In this document: positions 17,066 through 26,679 of the stretch, in pieces | How positions within the stretch are numbered: position 1 is the stretch's first letter | Layout: every line of letters starts with the position of its first letter | Assembly (NCBI GenBank): GCA_900545345.1 | Contig: UQYQ01000006.1 | Span: forward strand, 33,065-97,064 | Length of the DNA stretch: 64,000 bases | Direction: 5' to 3' | From: an uncultured Ruminococcus sp. | Lineage (GTDB): Bacteria; Bacillota; Clostridia; Oscillospirales; Ruminococcaceae | Position numbers and translations under genes: made by a program | The notes under the pieces: generated by a model | Seen by the model: the letters and a program-made list of their open reading frames with translations, nothing else | The model's database searches: none | Told to the model about the DNA's origin: nothing

Positions 17066-17105
17066 ATAAGACAGCTTTTAGGGTTTTCTAAAGGTTGTCT
17101 TTTTT
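17066..17105 (+). terminator. Terminator of the ribosomal cluster
   Basis: AAGACAGCTTTTAG pairs with CTAAAGGTTGTCTT (14 bp with two G-U pairs), followed by TTTTTTG. Confidence 0.9.
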
Positions 17106-17392
17106 GTTGGATAAACAAAAGTTTTATAACAATTAGATTTTATAAAAGAATTATATTTCTTCTGCGGGGAAAAATAAATCAGCAGACCATAATAACAATT
17201 GATATTATCTTGTTAATTTATTAGTTGTCCTATAAAAAGATACGAAGGCTTTGTCGTCAGATGTTTTGGTATATATGTTAAAAAAACCTTGAAATTTTAA
17301 TTAAATTTTACTAAAATGGTACTAGTCAAATAAAATATAATAGTGTATAATAATTGAGGGTTTATAAACAAGAAGGGAAAAATGATTAAGAT
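17106..17392 (+). promoter_or_regulatory. AT-rich intergenic region with a probable promoter
   Basis: No gene is visible. The best promoter ahead of the Na/Pi gene is TAGTCA (17323-17328), 17-bp spacer, TATAAT (17346-17351); another TATAAT lies at 17336-17341. I saw no PHO-box-like repeat or other recognisable operator. Confidence 0.45.
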
Positions 17393-19159
17393 ATGGACAT
17401 TTTTGCAGTTTTAACTCTAATAGGCGGACTTGCCATGTTTTTATATGGAATGAATGTAATGGGGTCCGGTCTTGAAAAGCTTGCCGGCGGAAAACTTGAA
17501 AAGCTGTTTGATAAACTGACTTCAAATCCTTTTAAAGGCTTTTTGCTGGGATTTGTTGTTACAGCGATAATTCAGTCGTCTTCTGCAACAACCGTAATGC
17601 TTGTCGGTTTTGTAAATTCGGGAATTATGAAATTAAAGCAGACGATAGGAATTATAATGGGTGCAAATATCGGAACTGCTGTTACCGCATGGCTTTTATC
17701 ACTTACGGGAATAGAAGGCGGAAATATTTGGCTTGAGATGCTGAAGCCTTCGTCATTTACACCGATTTTAGCTCTTATAGGTATAATTTTTTATATGTTC
17801 ATGAAGGACGAAAAGCATAAGTATATCGGAATGATTTTACTCGGATTTACGGTTTTGATGTATGGAATGGACATAATGAGCGGAGCAGTTGAACCGCTTA
17901 AAGATATGCCTGAGTTTTCAAACATTCTTTTAATGTTCGACAATCCTTTGCTCGGTATTTTAGCCGGAGCTGTTTTGACTGCAATTATTCAGTCATCATC
18001 GGCATCTGTTGGAATTTTGCAGGCTCTTTCTTCAACAGGGGCAGTCCACTTTTCGACAGCTTTGCCTATAATTTTAGGACAAAATATCGGAACTTGCATT
18101 ACTGCGGCAATTTCAGCTATCGGAACAAATAAGAATGCAAGAAGAGTAGCGGTGATTCACTTGTCTTTCAATATTATCGGTACGCTTATATTTGTTGCGA
18201 TTTATTATCCGATTAATGCATTTATACATTTCTCATTTGCAAATTCAGTTGTGAACGCACTGGATATTGCAGTTATTCATACACTGTTTAAGGTTATTAC
18301 AACGATAGTATTGTTCCCGTTTATAAATGCTCTTGAAAAGCTTTCGTATGTTATAATAAGAGATAAAAAGGATAAGGAAACATCTGAGAATTCGGGCCCG
18401 GTGATTGATGAGAGATTTATGTCAACACCTGCATTTGCGGTCGCACAGTGTAAAACTCAGACAATCAAAATGGCAGAGCTTGCAAGACAAAATATAATAA
18501 ATGCGTTTACACTTATGAAAAACTGGGACAAATATATGGCTCAGGAGATTTCGGATACTGAAAAAGCAGTGGATAAGTACGAAGATGTTATCGGAACGTA
18601 CCTTGTAAAGCTTTCAAGTCAGGAGATGAGCTTGCAGGAATCAAGAACGGTTTCTACAATACTTCATACGCTGAGCGATTTTGAAAGAATTTCAGACCAT
18701 GCTAAGAATATTTTAAAATCAGCTAAAGAGCTTCATGAGAAAAAAATACAGTTCAGCAAAAAAGCTCAATCTGAATTAGAGGTTATATATAAAGCTATCG
18801 ATGAAATAATCGGGCTTGCAATAAAGGCATTTAAAGATAATGACCTTTATAGTGCATATTTGGTAGAGCCTCTTGAAGAAGTGGTAGACCAGCTTCGTAC
18901 AAAGCTTAAGAGCAGACATATAAAAAGGCTTCAAAAGGGTTTGTGTTCTATGGAAACCGGCTTTATCTATATTGATTTGCTTACAAGCTTAGAGAGGGTT
19001 TCGGACCATTGTTCAAATGTAGCAGTTTGTCTGATACAGGTTAACGATGATAATTTTGAAACTCATGAGTATCTAAGAACTGTTAAAACCTCCGGTGAGG
19101 AGTTTGACAGTTGTGTTGAAAAATATCTGAAGAAGTATCCTCTTCCTAAAAAAGCATAG
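17393..19159 (+). CDS. Na/phosphate cotransporter family protein with PhoU domain
   Basis: 588 residues. Two inverted Na/Pi (PF02690-type) repeats carry the QSSSA motifs IQSSSATTVMLVGF (about 61-74) and IQSSSASVGILQAL (about 199-212) that form the transport core. The C-terminal 240 or so residues are helical, PhoU-like (SDFERISDHAKNI and LERVSDHCSNV repeats). Inference: sodium-driven phosphate movement across the membrane with PhoU-type control. Monocistronic, between two terminators. Confidence 0.9.
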   Translation: MDIFAVLTLIGGLAMFLYGMNVMGSGLEKLAGGKLEKLFDKLTSNPFKGFLLGFVVTAIIQSSSATTVMLVGFVNSGIMKLKQTIGIIMGANIGTAVTAWLLSLTGIEGGNIWLEMLKPSSFTPILALIGIIFYMFMKDEKHKYIGMILLGFTVLMYGMDIMSGAVEPLKDMPEFSNILLMFDNPLLGILAGAVLTAIIQSSSASVGILQALSSTGAVHFSTALPIILGQNIGTCITAAISAIGTNKNARRVAVIHLSFNIIGTLIFVAIYYPINAFIHFSFANSVVNALDIAVIHTLFKVITTIVLFPFINALEKLSYVIIRDKKDKETSENSGPVIDERFMSTPAFAVAQCKTQTIKMAELARQNIINAFTLMKNWDKYMAQEISDTEKAVDKYEDVIGTYLVKLSSQEMSLQESRTVSTILHTLSDFERISDHAKNILKSAKELHEKKIQFSKKAQSELEVIYKAIDEIIGLAIKAFKDNDLYSAYLVEPLEEVVDQLRTKLKSRHIKRLQKGLCSMETGFIYIDLLTSLERVSDHCSNVAVCLIQVNDDNFETHEYLRTVKTSGEEFDSCVEKYLKKYPLPKKA

Positions 19160-19241
19160 ACAATTATCATTATAAAAAAGTACAGATTTGACTGACTTAT
19201 TATATAAGGACAGTCAAAATCGACAGATGAAAGTAAAATTT

Positions 19242-19289
19242 AAGCATCACATATTTTAGGGAACTAAATTCGTGGTGCTTTTTTGTTTT
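19242..19289 (+). terminator. Terminator after the Na/Pi gene
   Basis: Perfect 9-bp stem AAGCATCAC/GTGGTGCTT (one G-U) with a 21-nt loop, then TTTTGTTTT. Confidence 0.8.
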
Positions 19290-19358
19290 ATTAATTTAAA
19301 ACTTTGTATAAGAGATGATATAAGAAACTCTGAAGCACAATAAGATTGACTTTATGTG

Positions 19359-19387
19359 TTGCAATTTTGATATATTTTATATATACT
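19359..19387 (+). promoter_or_regulatory. Promoter of the PNP operon
   Basis: TTGCAA (19359-19364), 17-bp spacer, TATACT (19382-19387), about 50 nt before the start codon. Confidence 0.6.
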
Positions 19388-19437
19388 GTAATTACAGCCT
19401 GAATTTCTCAAAGAATTAGATATTAAAGGAGATTGTC

Positions 19438-20286
19438 ATGAGTAAGATATATAAAAAGCTTGAGAAGTGTTATAAATGCATTCGTGAAAAGACTGATTTT
19501 GTGCCGGAAATTGCACTTGTTCTCGGTTCAGGGCTTGGAGATTATGCAGAAGGTGCTAATGTAAATGTTGAGATGACTATTCCATATTCCGAAATAAACG
19601 GATTTCCGACATCAACAGTTTCAGGGCATAAGGGACAATTCGTTTTAGGAACAGTGAACGGAGTTAAAACAGCGATAATGCAGGGAAGAGTTCACTTCTA
19701 TGAGGGATATGACATATCTGATGTAGTTTTGCCTGTCAGATTGATGGGAATGATGGGTGCAAAGGTTTTATTTTTGACAAATGCGTCCGGCGGAATAAAT
19801 GAAAGCTTTGAGTGTGGGGACTTTATGCTTATAACCGACCACATTTCTTCATTGGTTAAAAGTCCTCTTGTCGGTGAAAATATTGACGAACTGGGTGTTC
19901 GCTTTCCTGATATGAGTGAGATTTATGATAGAGATTTGAGAGATATTATAAAAAAATCGGCTGATGAACTTGATATAAAGCTTAAAGAAGGCGTATACAT
20001 TCAGACCACAGGACCTCAGTATGAATCTCCTGCAGAGATAAGAGCTTTTAAAACTTTCGGTGCTGATGCTGTCGGAATGAGCACTGCCTGTGAGGCAATT
20101 GCTGCAAATCATATGGGAATGAAAATCTGCGGAATATCATGTATTTCCAACTTAGCTGCAGGAATAAGCAAAACACCTTTGACACATAAAGAGGTTCAGG
20201 AAACTGCTGACAGGGTTGCCCCTGACTTTAAAAAACTTCTGACCGAATCAATTGAAAACATATCTGACTATCTGAATATGAAGTAA
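19438..20286 (+). CDS. punA: Purine nucleoside phosphorylase (trimeric type)
   Basis: 282 residues. Splits purine nucleosides with phosphate into base and (deoxy)ribose-1-phosphate. GSGLG (30-34), VSGHKG phosphate site, ASGGIN, GPQYESPAEIR and the MSTACEAIAA stretch are the marks of the type I trimeric enzymes. The next gene, 18 nt on, is a nucleoside-related deaminase, so the pair is a purine-salvage unit. Confidence 0.93.
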   Translation: MSKIYKKLEKCYKCIREKTDFVPEIALVLGSGLGDYAEGANVNVEMTIPYSEINGFPTSTVSGHKGQFVLGTVNGVKTAIMQGRVHFYEGYDISDVVLPVRLMGMMGAKVLFLTNASGGINESFECGDFMLITDHISSLVKSPLVGENIDELGVRFPDMSEIYDRDLRDIIKKSADELDIKLKEGVYIQTTGPQYESPAEIRAFKTFGADAVGMSTACEAIAANHMGMKICGISCISNLAAGISKTPLTHKEVQETADRVAPDFKKLLTESIENISDYLNMK

Positions 20287-20304
20287 AATGAAAGGAAGCA
20301 TAGT

Positions 20305-21576
20305 ATGATAAGATTTTATAACGGTAAAATTCTTACCCTTTCTGGTGGCTTTGAGGTGACAAAGGGTGAGGTTTGGACGGATAATGATAAAATATCTTTT
20401 GTCGGTGCTGTGACTGATGAAGATTTGAAAAACAAAAGCTTTGAAAGAGAAATTGATTTAGACGGAAATCTTTTGATGCCCAGCTTTAAAGACGCACATA
20501 CACACTCTGCAATGACTTTTCTGCGTTCATATGCAGATGATATGCCTCTTCAGGAATGGCTGACCAAGCAGGTTTTCCCAATGGAAGCTAAGCTGACAGG
20601 AGAAAATATTTATACTTTCACAAAGCTTGCGATTTTAGAATATTTATCAAGCGGAATAACAGCTTCTTTTGATATGTATTTTAAATTGGACGATTATGTC
20701 AAAGCAAATACAGATGCAGGTTTCAGAACGGTTATTTGTTCGTCAACTAACGATTTCGGAGGAAGTCCCAAACAGGATGAGCAGGATTATTTGAAATTTA
20801 ACAGTATATCTCCGCTTGTTTCGTATAAGTTCGGATGTCACGCTGAATATACAACAAAACTCGAAACTATAAAAGAAATAGCAAAGTTATGTCAAAAATA
20901 CGAAGCACCTTTTTATGTTCATAATTCCGAAACCGGGCTTGAAGTGGAGGAATGTGTTGCCCGTCACGGAAAAACTCCGACAGAGCTTTTTAATGACCTT
21001 GGATTGTTTGAGTACGGGGGAGGCGGATATCACTGTGTGTATCTTAGTGAAAACGACCTAAAAATCTTTAAAGAAAAAGGTCTTTGGGCGATAACGAATC
21101 CGGGTTCTAACACAAAGCTTGCAAGCGGTGTTGCAGACATTTCAAAAATGCTTGATATGGGTATCAATATCGCCATAGGAACAGACGGTGCGGCTTCTAA
21201 CAATGCACTTGATATGTTCAGGGAAATGTATCTTGTCACAGGGCTCCAGAAATTAAAATATATGGACGCTGCTATTTGTCCTGCAAATGATGTTTTGTAT
21301 ATGGCTACAGTCGGTTCTGCCAGAGCGATGGGGCTTGATTGCTGTGATACAATTGAGGTTGGAAAGCAAGCCGACCTGATAGTAATAGACCTTAAAAAGC
21401 CTAATATGCAGCCTGTTCATAACATTACTAAAAATCTTGTGTTCAGCGGTTCAAAGCAGAATGTGAAAATGACAATGTGTGCAGGCAGAATACTTTATGA
21501 GGACGGAAAATATTTTATCGATGAAGATGAATTCGATATTTATAAAAAGGCAAATAAAATGATTGAAAACTTTTAA
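20305..21576 (+). CDS. Amidohydrolase, MTA/S-adenosylhomocysteine deaminase-like
   Basis: 423 residues. A TIM-barrel amidohydrolase with His65 and His67 in DAHTHSAMTF, a third metal His in FGCHAEY, a fourth in YVHNSETG and the metal Asp in IGTDGAASNN. The family (MtaD/SAHD, guanine and chlorohydrolase relatives) deaminates adenosine-type compounds. Coupling with PNP suggests 5'-methylthioadenosine or SAH is converted to an inosyl product and then phosphorolysed; substrate is not settled by sequence. Confidence 0.85.
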   Translation: MIRFYNGKILTLSGGFEVTKGEVWTDNDKISFVGAVTDEDLKNKSFEREIDLDGNLLMPSFKDAHTHSAMTFLRSYADDMPLQEWLTKQVFPMEAKLTGENIYTFTKLAILEYLSSGITASFDMYFKLDDYVKANTDAGFRTVICSSTNDFGGSPKQDEQDYLKFNSISPLVSYKFGCHAEYTTKLETIKEIAKLCQKYEAPFYVHNSETGLEVEECVARHGKTPTELFNDLGLFEYGGGGYHCVYLSENDLKIFKEKGLWAITNPGSNTKLASGVADISKMLDMGINIAIGTDGAASNNALDMFREMYLVTGLQKLKYMDAAICPANDVLYMATVGSARAMGLDCCDTIEVGKQADLIVIDLKKPNMQPVHNITKNLVFSGSKQNVKMTMCAGRILYEDGKYFIDEDEFDIYKKANKMIENF

Positions 21577-21641
21577 CTGAAATTATATGTATCGCAGTGA
21601 GTGCTGTTTGCTTAGAAAATAGAAAAGATTTGAAAAAATAC

Positions 21642-21670
21642 TTGCAATATATAATAAAAAGTGCTATAAT
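21642..21670 (+). promoter_or_regulatory. Promoter of the rimP-nusA-infB operon
   Basis: TTGCAA (21642-21647), 17-bp spacer, TATAAT (21665-21670) with an extended -10 (TGC before it). Very close to consensus. Confidence 0.8.
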
Positions 21671-21689
21671 TATTTTAATAGTTTTAATG

Positions 21690-21728
21690 AAAGGCTGGAA
21701 ATTTGACTTCCGGTCTTTCGTCTTTGTT
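21690..21728 (+). promoter_or_regulatory. Leader hairpin ahead of rimP
   Basis: AAGGCTGGAA pairs with TTCCGGTCTT (10 bp with two G-U pairs), followed by TCGTCTTTG. It lies in the first 40 nt of the transcript. It resembles a weak terminator and could attenuate the NusA operon; NusA is known to autoregulate in other bacteria. Confidence 0.4.
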
Positions 21729-21774
21729 GGGATTTTTAAAATTAACAATTCATTTTGGTTGATGGAGGAAGCTT

Positions 21775-22269
21775 ATGAAAAATAAAAAGTCCGGCTCAAC
21801 TGTCGAAAGAATTGCCGAGCTTGCACAGCCGCTTTGTGATGAACTCGGACTTCAGCTGTGGGATGTTAAGTTTGAAAAAGAGGGTGCAACTTGGTATCTT
21901 AGAGTATTTATCGATAAAGACAGCGGTATAAACATTGATGACTGTGAGAATTTTTCAAGACCGTTTAATAAACTTCTTGATGAAACGGACCCTATATCAC
22001 AGTCGTATGTTTTTGAAGTTTCAGGACCGGGTTTGGGGAGAGAACTGAGAAAGCCCGAACACTTTGAAAGGTTTATCGGCGAGAAGATAAGAATTAGATT
22101 TATAAGAGCAAGAAACGGAGAAAAAGAAGCGGTTGCGGTACTTAAAGAATTTTCAAAGCCGAATATTACTGTAAGCTTTGATGGTTTGGAAAATGAAGTG
22201 ATTTCTCTTTCGGAATGTGCATATGTAAAGCTTAATGATGACGAAGATTTATTTGACATAAATATATAA
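21775..22269 (+). CDS. rimP: Ribosome maturation factor RimP
   Basis: 164 residues. Needed for 30S maturation. The N-terminal ferredoxin-like part has LRVFIDKDSGINIDDC (about 42-57) and YVFEVSGPGLGRELRKPEHF (about 79-98), both typical; the C-terminal SH3-like part follows. First gene of the nusA-infB operon. Confidence 0.95.
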   Translation: MKNKKSGSTVERIAELAQPLCDELGLQLWDVKFEKEGATWYLRVFIDKDSGINIDDCENFSRPFNKLLDETDPISQSYVFEVSGPGLGRELRKPEHFERFIGEKIRIRFIRARNGEKEAVAVLKEFSKPNITVSFDGLENEVISLSECAYVKLNDDEDLFDINI

Positions 22270-22285
22270 GGAGGATAAATGAAAA

Positions 22286-23341
22286 ATGAATAAGGAATTT
22301 TTTGAGGCACTTTCACTTTTGGAACAGGAAAACGGGATAGATACAGCTGTTTTGGTCGAAAAGATCGAACAAGGTATTTTAAAGGCTGTAAAAAGGGATT
22401 ATCCTAATACCGATGAAGAGAATATTGTTGTTAAAATTGATTTAGAGAAAAACAGGCTTACTTTAAAAATTAACAAGAACGTTGTTGAGACTGTTGAAGA
22501 TGAAGCAAATGAAATTACTCTTGAAGACGCACTTGAAATTTCAAAGAGAGCAAAGATTGGTTCTCAGGTCGCAATAAAGCTAAATCCTGCGAAGTTCGGA
22601 AGAGTTGCCGCACAATCGGCAAAGCAGTCAATCAAGCATGATATAAAAGAAATCGAAAGAGAAAAGCTTTTGGCTCAGTATCAGGGAAAAGAACACGAAT
22701 GCGTTTCGGCAACTGTTCAGAAAGTTGAGCCTGCAACAGGAAATGCCGTTTTAACAATAGACGGAAGCGAAGTTTATTTAGTTAAGAATGAACAAATTCC
22801 CGGTGAAGTTCTGCATGAAGGTGACATTATTAAAATATATGTAGTCGGTATTGTGAATCCTGAGAGAAGACCGACTGTAAGAATTTCAAGAACACATAAG
22901 GATTTAGTAAAAAGATTATTTGAACTTGAAGTACCTGAGGTTTATGACGGAACAGTTGAAATTATGTCAATTTCAAGAGAAGCCGGTGCGAGAAGCAAGG
23001 TTGCCGTATGGTCAAAGGATGAAAATGTTGATGCGGTCGGTGCTTGCATCGGACCTAGACGCTCAAGAATTTCTGCTATTGTGAATGAGCTAAACGGTGA
23101 AAAGATAGATATAATTCCTTACAGTGAAGATGATGCAGAGTTTATTTCTGCTGCACTTTCTCCGGCAGATGTAATTAAGGTTACTCTTGCTGAGGACGGA
23201 ACAAAGGCTTGTGAGGTTGTAGTACCTGACAATCAGCTGTCACTGGCTATCGGTAACAGAGGACAAAATGCGAAGCTCGCCGCAAAGCTTACAGGATATA
23301 AAATTGATATCGGACCTGAAAATCCTATTCAGATAGACTAA
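22286..23341 (+). CDS. nusA: Transcription factor NusA
   Basis: 351 residues, the short Gram-positive form without the C-terminal acidic repeats of E. coli. N-terminal RNAP-binding domain (about 1-125), S1 domain (about 135-200), then KH1 (SREAGARSKVAVW, CIGPRRSRI) and KH2 (AIGNRGQNAKLAAKLTGYKI). Acts in pausing, termination and antitermination. Confidence 0.97.
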   Translation: MNKEFFEALSLLEQENGIDTAVLVEKIEQGILKAVKRDYPNTDEENIVVKIDLEKNRLTLKINKNVVETVEDEANEITLEDALEISKRAKIGSQVAIKLNPAKFGRVAAQSAKQSIKHDIKEIEREKLLAQYQGKEHECVSATVQKVEPATGNAVLTIDGSEVYLVKNEQIPGEVLHEGDIIKIYVVGIVNPERRPTVRISRTHKDLVKRLFELEVPEVYDGTVEIMSISREAGARSKVAVWSKDENVDAVGACIGPRRSRISAIVNELNGEKIDIIPYSEDDAEFISAALSPADVIKVTLAEDGTKACEVVVPDNQLSLAIGNRGQNAKLAAKLTGYKIDIGPENPIQID

Positions 23342-23382
23342 GGTTTTTAGAAAATGTTGATTGATAAGGAAGATAGCCATAT

Positions 23383-23646
23383 ATGAAAACAAAGAAAATC
23401 CCTATGAGAATGTGTTTAGGGTGCGGAGAAATGAAGCAGAAAAAAGAACTTATCCGTGTTGTGAAATCAAAAGAGGGTGAAATTTCACTCGATTTAACAG
23501 GTAAAAAATCAGGTCGTGGAGCATATATTTGTAAGGACTTGAAATGCTTGCAGAAAGCCAGAAAATCAAGGAAACTTGAACGCAGCTTCTCATGTCAGAT
23601 TTCAGATGAAATATATGATAATATGGAAGCGGAACTGACGGTTTAA
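23383..23646 (+). CDS. ylxR: YlxR family RNA-binding protein
   Basis: 87 residues. DUF448 family; N-terminal RMCLGCGEMKQKKELIRVVK and GRGAYICKDLKCL motifs. Recent work links YlxR (RnpM) to modulation of RNase P in Bacillus. Constant neighbour of nusA in Firmicutes. Confidence 0.9.
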   Translation: MKTKKIPMRMCLGCGEMKQKKELIRVVKSKEGEISLDLTGKKSGRGAYICKDLKCLQKARKSRKLERSFSCQISDEIYDNMEAELTV

Positions 23647-23692
23647 TCACTCAGCTTTTAAAATTTGCTTATGCAGAATACAAAAAATCCGG

Positions 23693-23731
23693 AAGGAGGT
23701 CATATTCCGCTTTGGGATATGGTCATAGAAA
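23693..23731 (+). promoter_or_regulatory. ylxQ ribosome binding site split from its start by a hairpin
   Basis: AAGGAGGT (23693-23700) is 32 nt ahead of the ylxQ ATG (23732). An 8-bp hairpin CATATTCC/GGGATATG with loop GCTTT fills 23701-23721 exactly. If it folds, the effective spacing falls to about 11 nt. A TAG at 23726-23728 excludes an upstream in-frame start. Confidence 0.55.
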
Positions 23732-24061
23732 ATGAATAAGATAATGGGACTTATGACTATGGCGAGGAGAGCAGGAAAGCTTTCTTTGGGTATGGATATG
23801 AGTAAGGACGCTTGCAAAAACGGAATTTCAAAGGGAGTTTGTACGGCGGTTGATATTTCAGCTAAAAGCCTTAAAGAAATAAAGTTTGTATGTATGTGTG
23901 AAAATGTTCCGCTTTATTCTCTGGGAATAGATATGGAATCAGTTGGTATAGAGCTTGGAAAAAATGTCGGAATAATATCGGTCAACGACAGCGGATTTAT
24001 GAAAAAAGCAAAGACTTATATGGAAGAAATAGAAATTGATAATGATATGTTTAATGTTTAA
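23732..24061 (+). CDS. ylxQ: L7Ae/L30e-family protein YlxQ
   Basis: 109 residues. Begins NKIMGLMTMARRAGKLSLGMD, the usual form of YlxQ, which belongs to the L7Ae/L30e/Gadd45 family of kink-turn RNA binders. The RNA target in vivo is unclear. It lies in its standard place between ylxR and infB. Its ribosome binding site is unusual (see the separate entry). Confidence 0.9.
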   Translation: MNKIMGLMTMARRAGKLSLGMDMSKDACKNGISKGVCTAVDISAKSLKEIKFVCMCENVPLYSLGIDMESVGIELGKNVGIISVNDSGFMKKAKTYMEEIEIDNDMFNV

Positions 24062-24078
24062 GGAGGTTATTGAAACCT

Positions 24079-26568
24079 ATGGCAAAAAATTATAAACTCG
24101 GAGAACTTGCAAAAAATTTAAAGGTGCCTTCATCTGAGGTCATTGAATGTCTGAACGGTGTGTTTGGAGAGCCTAAAAAGACTGTTTCATCACTCAGTCC
24201 GGAAGAGACAACATATGTTTTTGAGTATTTTACTCAGAAAAATCAGGTGGAAAGCTTCGACAAATATTTTGCAAGCAACAATGTGAAAGAAGAGGTTTTG
24301 GAAGAAAAGCCTAAGCCTAAAAAGCCTGAAAAGAAGCCTGCTGAAAAGGAAGATAACAAACCCGATAAAAAGGCTCAAAAGAAAGCTTTGCCAAAAGCAG
24401 AACCGGAGAAAAAACCGATTGTTAAAGATGCAAAGCCTGAGAAAAAGGTTGAAGCTGAGGTTAAAAAGCCTCAGCAGCAAAAGAAAAAGACACCTCCTAA
24501 AAAGCAGGATCACGGAACAAAGCAAAAACTTGTTGCAACGGGGTCATCTCATGAAGGCATAACTGTTTCCAAAAGTGAAGATACACTCCCTAAGACTAAA
24601 ACTGTCGACACAAGAGGAAGCTATGTAAACCTGGATAAATATAATGAAAAATATGATACTCTTGCCGATTCAAGACCTGGCAGGGGCAAGGATAACTATA
24701 CCAAAAAGCAGAAAATCAAACAGAAGTCACAGCAATACAGAAAACAGCACAAGTCAAACAAGGTAGAGACTGAAGCACAAAAGCTTAAACGTCTTGAACT
24801 TGAACGTGCCAGAAAGCAGCAGCTGAAGATTTCTATTCCTGATGAGATTACTGTTTCAGAGCTTGCTTCAAGGCTTAAGGTTGTTGCAACCGAGGTTATA
24901 AAGAAGCTTATGGGACTCGGAATTATGGCTTCAATTAATGAAGTTGTTGATTTTGATACAGCTTCACTTGTTGCAGAAGAGCTTGGTGCAAAGGTTGAAA
25001 AGGAAGTTCATGTTACAATTGAAGAGCGTTTGATAGTTGACGAAGAGGATAGTGAAGAGGACTTAGTGGAAAGATGTCCTGTAGTTGTTGTTATGGGACA
25101 CGTAGACCACGGAAAAACCTCAATCCTTGACAGAATACGCAATGCTCATGTTACAGATTCCGAAGCCGGAGGAATAACACAGCATATAGGTGCATATCAG
25201 GTCATGTGCGGTGATAAACCTATCACATTTTTGGATACTCCGGGACACGAGGCATTCACTGCTATGAGACTTAGAGGAGCACAAGCTACTGATATAGCAA
25301 TTTTGGTTGTTGCGGCAGATGACGGAATAATGCCGCAGACTGTTGAAGCTATTAACCACGCTAAGGCAGCAGGTGTTTCTATAATTGTTGCTATAAATAA
25401 AATGGATAAAGAGGGTGCAAACCCAGACAGAGTTAAGCAGGCATTAACTGAGCATGAACTTCTTTGTGAAGAATGGGGCGGAGATATAATTTGTGTTCCT
25501 GTATCAGCACTTACAGGCATGGGAATTGACGAGCTATTAGAAAGTATTCTTCTTGTTGCAGAAGTTAAAGAGCTAAAGGCTAATCCTAACAGACTCGGAA
25601 AAGGAACAGTTATTGAAGCCAAGCTTGATAAAGGTCGTGGTCCTGTTGCTACAATCCTTGTTCAGAATGGAACGCTTAATGCAGGGGATATTATTATAGC
25701 AGGAACTGCTGTCGGAAGAGTTAGAACAATGAGGAACGACAAGGGTGAAGAAATCAAGTCGGCCGGTCCGTCAACACCTGTTGAGATTACAGGCTTGGGT
25801 GAGGTTCCTGACGCAGGCGAGGCCTTCAATGTCGTTGCTGATGAAAGACTGGCGAGAGAGCTTGCAGAAGAAAGAAAACAGCAGGCTAAGGAAGAAGTCT
25901 TCGGACAGTATCAAAAGGTTACTCTTGAAAATCTGTTCAGTCAGATTACCGAGGGTGAGCGAAAAGAGCTCCCTATCATTGTTAAGGCTGATGTACAGGG
26001 TTCAGTTGAGGCTGTAAAACAATCACTTGAGAAGATTTCTAATGAAGAGGTCAGAGTTAAGGTTATTCACGGTGCAGTGGGAGCAGTTTCCGAAGGCGAT
26101 GTTATGTTAGCTGCTGCTTCAAACGCTATCATAGTCGGATTTAATGTCCGTCCTGACCCAATAGCAAAGGAAAGTGCTGAGCGCGACGGGGTAGACATTC
26201 GTCTTTACAGAATTATTTATGATGCAATTGAAGAAATTGAAGATGCTATGAAGGGAATGCTTGCACCTAAATATCGTGAGGTTGAAGCTGCCCGTGTTGA
26301 GGTAAGACAGGTTTATAAAATTTCAAATGTCGGTCAGGTGGCCGGTTCTTATGTATTAAGCGGCAAGGTCGGCAGAAATAATGAGATAAGAGTTGTACGT
26401 GACGGAATAGTAATTGCAGAGGATAAGATGTCGAGCTTAAAGAGATTTAAGGATGACGTTAAAGAGGTTGCCGAAGGTTATGAATGCGGTATAACTCTTG
26501 AGAAGTTCTCTGATATTAAAGAGGGAGATATTTTAGAAGCTTTTTATATGGAAGAGTACAGAGACTAG
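24079..26568 (+). CDS. infB: Translation initiation factor IF-2
   Basis: 829 residues. The N-terminal region (about 75-250) is a Lys/Pro/Glu-rich low-complexity linker. The GTPase domain shows GHVDHGKTS (G1), DTPGHEAFT (G3) and NKMD (G4); domains II-IV follow. It brings fMet-tRNA to the 30S. I chose ATG 24079 (12 nt after AAGGAGG) over TTG 24070, which is too close to the Shine-Dalgarno. Confidence 0.97.
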   Translation: MAKNYKLGELAKNLKVPSSEVIECLNGVFGEPKKTVSSLSPEETTYVFEYFTQKNQVESFDKYFASNNVKEEVLEEKPKPKKPEKKPAEKEDNKPDKKAQKKALPKAEPEKKPIVKDAKPEKKVEAEVKKPQQQKKKTPPKKQDHGTKQKLVATGSSHEGITVSKSEDTLPKTKTVDTRGSYVNLDKYNEKYDTLADSRPGRGKDNYTKKQKIKQKSQQYRKQHKSNKVETEAQKLKRLELERARKQQLKISIPDEITVSELASRLKVVATEVIKKLMGLGIMASINEVVDFDTASLVAEELGAKVEKEVHVTIEERLIVDEEDSEEDLVERCPVVVVMGHVDHGKTSILDRIRNAHVTDSEAGGITQHIGAYQVMCGDKPITFLDTPGHEAFTAMRLRGAQATDIAILVVAADDGIMPQTVEAINHAKAAGVSIIVAINKMDKEGANPDRVKQALTEHELLCEEWGGDIICVPVSALTGMGIDELLESILLVAEVKELKANPNRLGKGTVIEAKLDKGRGPVATILVQNGTLNAGDIIIAGTAVGRVRTMRNDKGEEIKSAGPSTPVEITGLGEVPDAGEAFNVVADERLARELAEERKQQAKEEVFGQYQKVTLENLFSQITEGERKELPIIVKADVQGSVEAVKQSLEKISNEEVRVKVIHGAVGAVSEGDVMLAAASNAIIVGFNVRPDPIAKESAERDGVDIRLYRIIYDAIEEIEDAMKGMLAPKYREVEAARVEVRQVYKISNVGQVAGSYVLSGKVGRNNEIRVVRDGIVIAEDKMSSLKRFKDDVKEVAEGYECGITLEKFSDIKEGDILEAFYMEEYRD

Positions 26569-26679
26569 CGTAAAAAATACTTTTTTGCGCATGTTTTTGA
26601 GTCTTTGCCGCAAAAGTCATTTAGCAATTCCGTTGATATGTGAAGATTAAGCTATTAATTATTTTAAGGAGAAGATAAA

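Noticed and set aside
17106..17392. Hidden small gene between rplQ and the Na/Pi gene
   Set aside because: The region is AT-rich with many stops in all frames and no ribosome binding site except that of the Na/Pi gene.
21597..21785. 62-codon ORF before rimP
   Set aside because: It spans the rimP promoter and leader hairpin, has no ribosome binding site and overlaps the rimP start.
24070..24078. TTG start for infB
   Set aside because: It is only 3 nt from AAGGAGG; the ATG at 24079 is better placed and gives the usual N-terminus.
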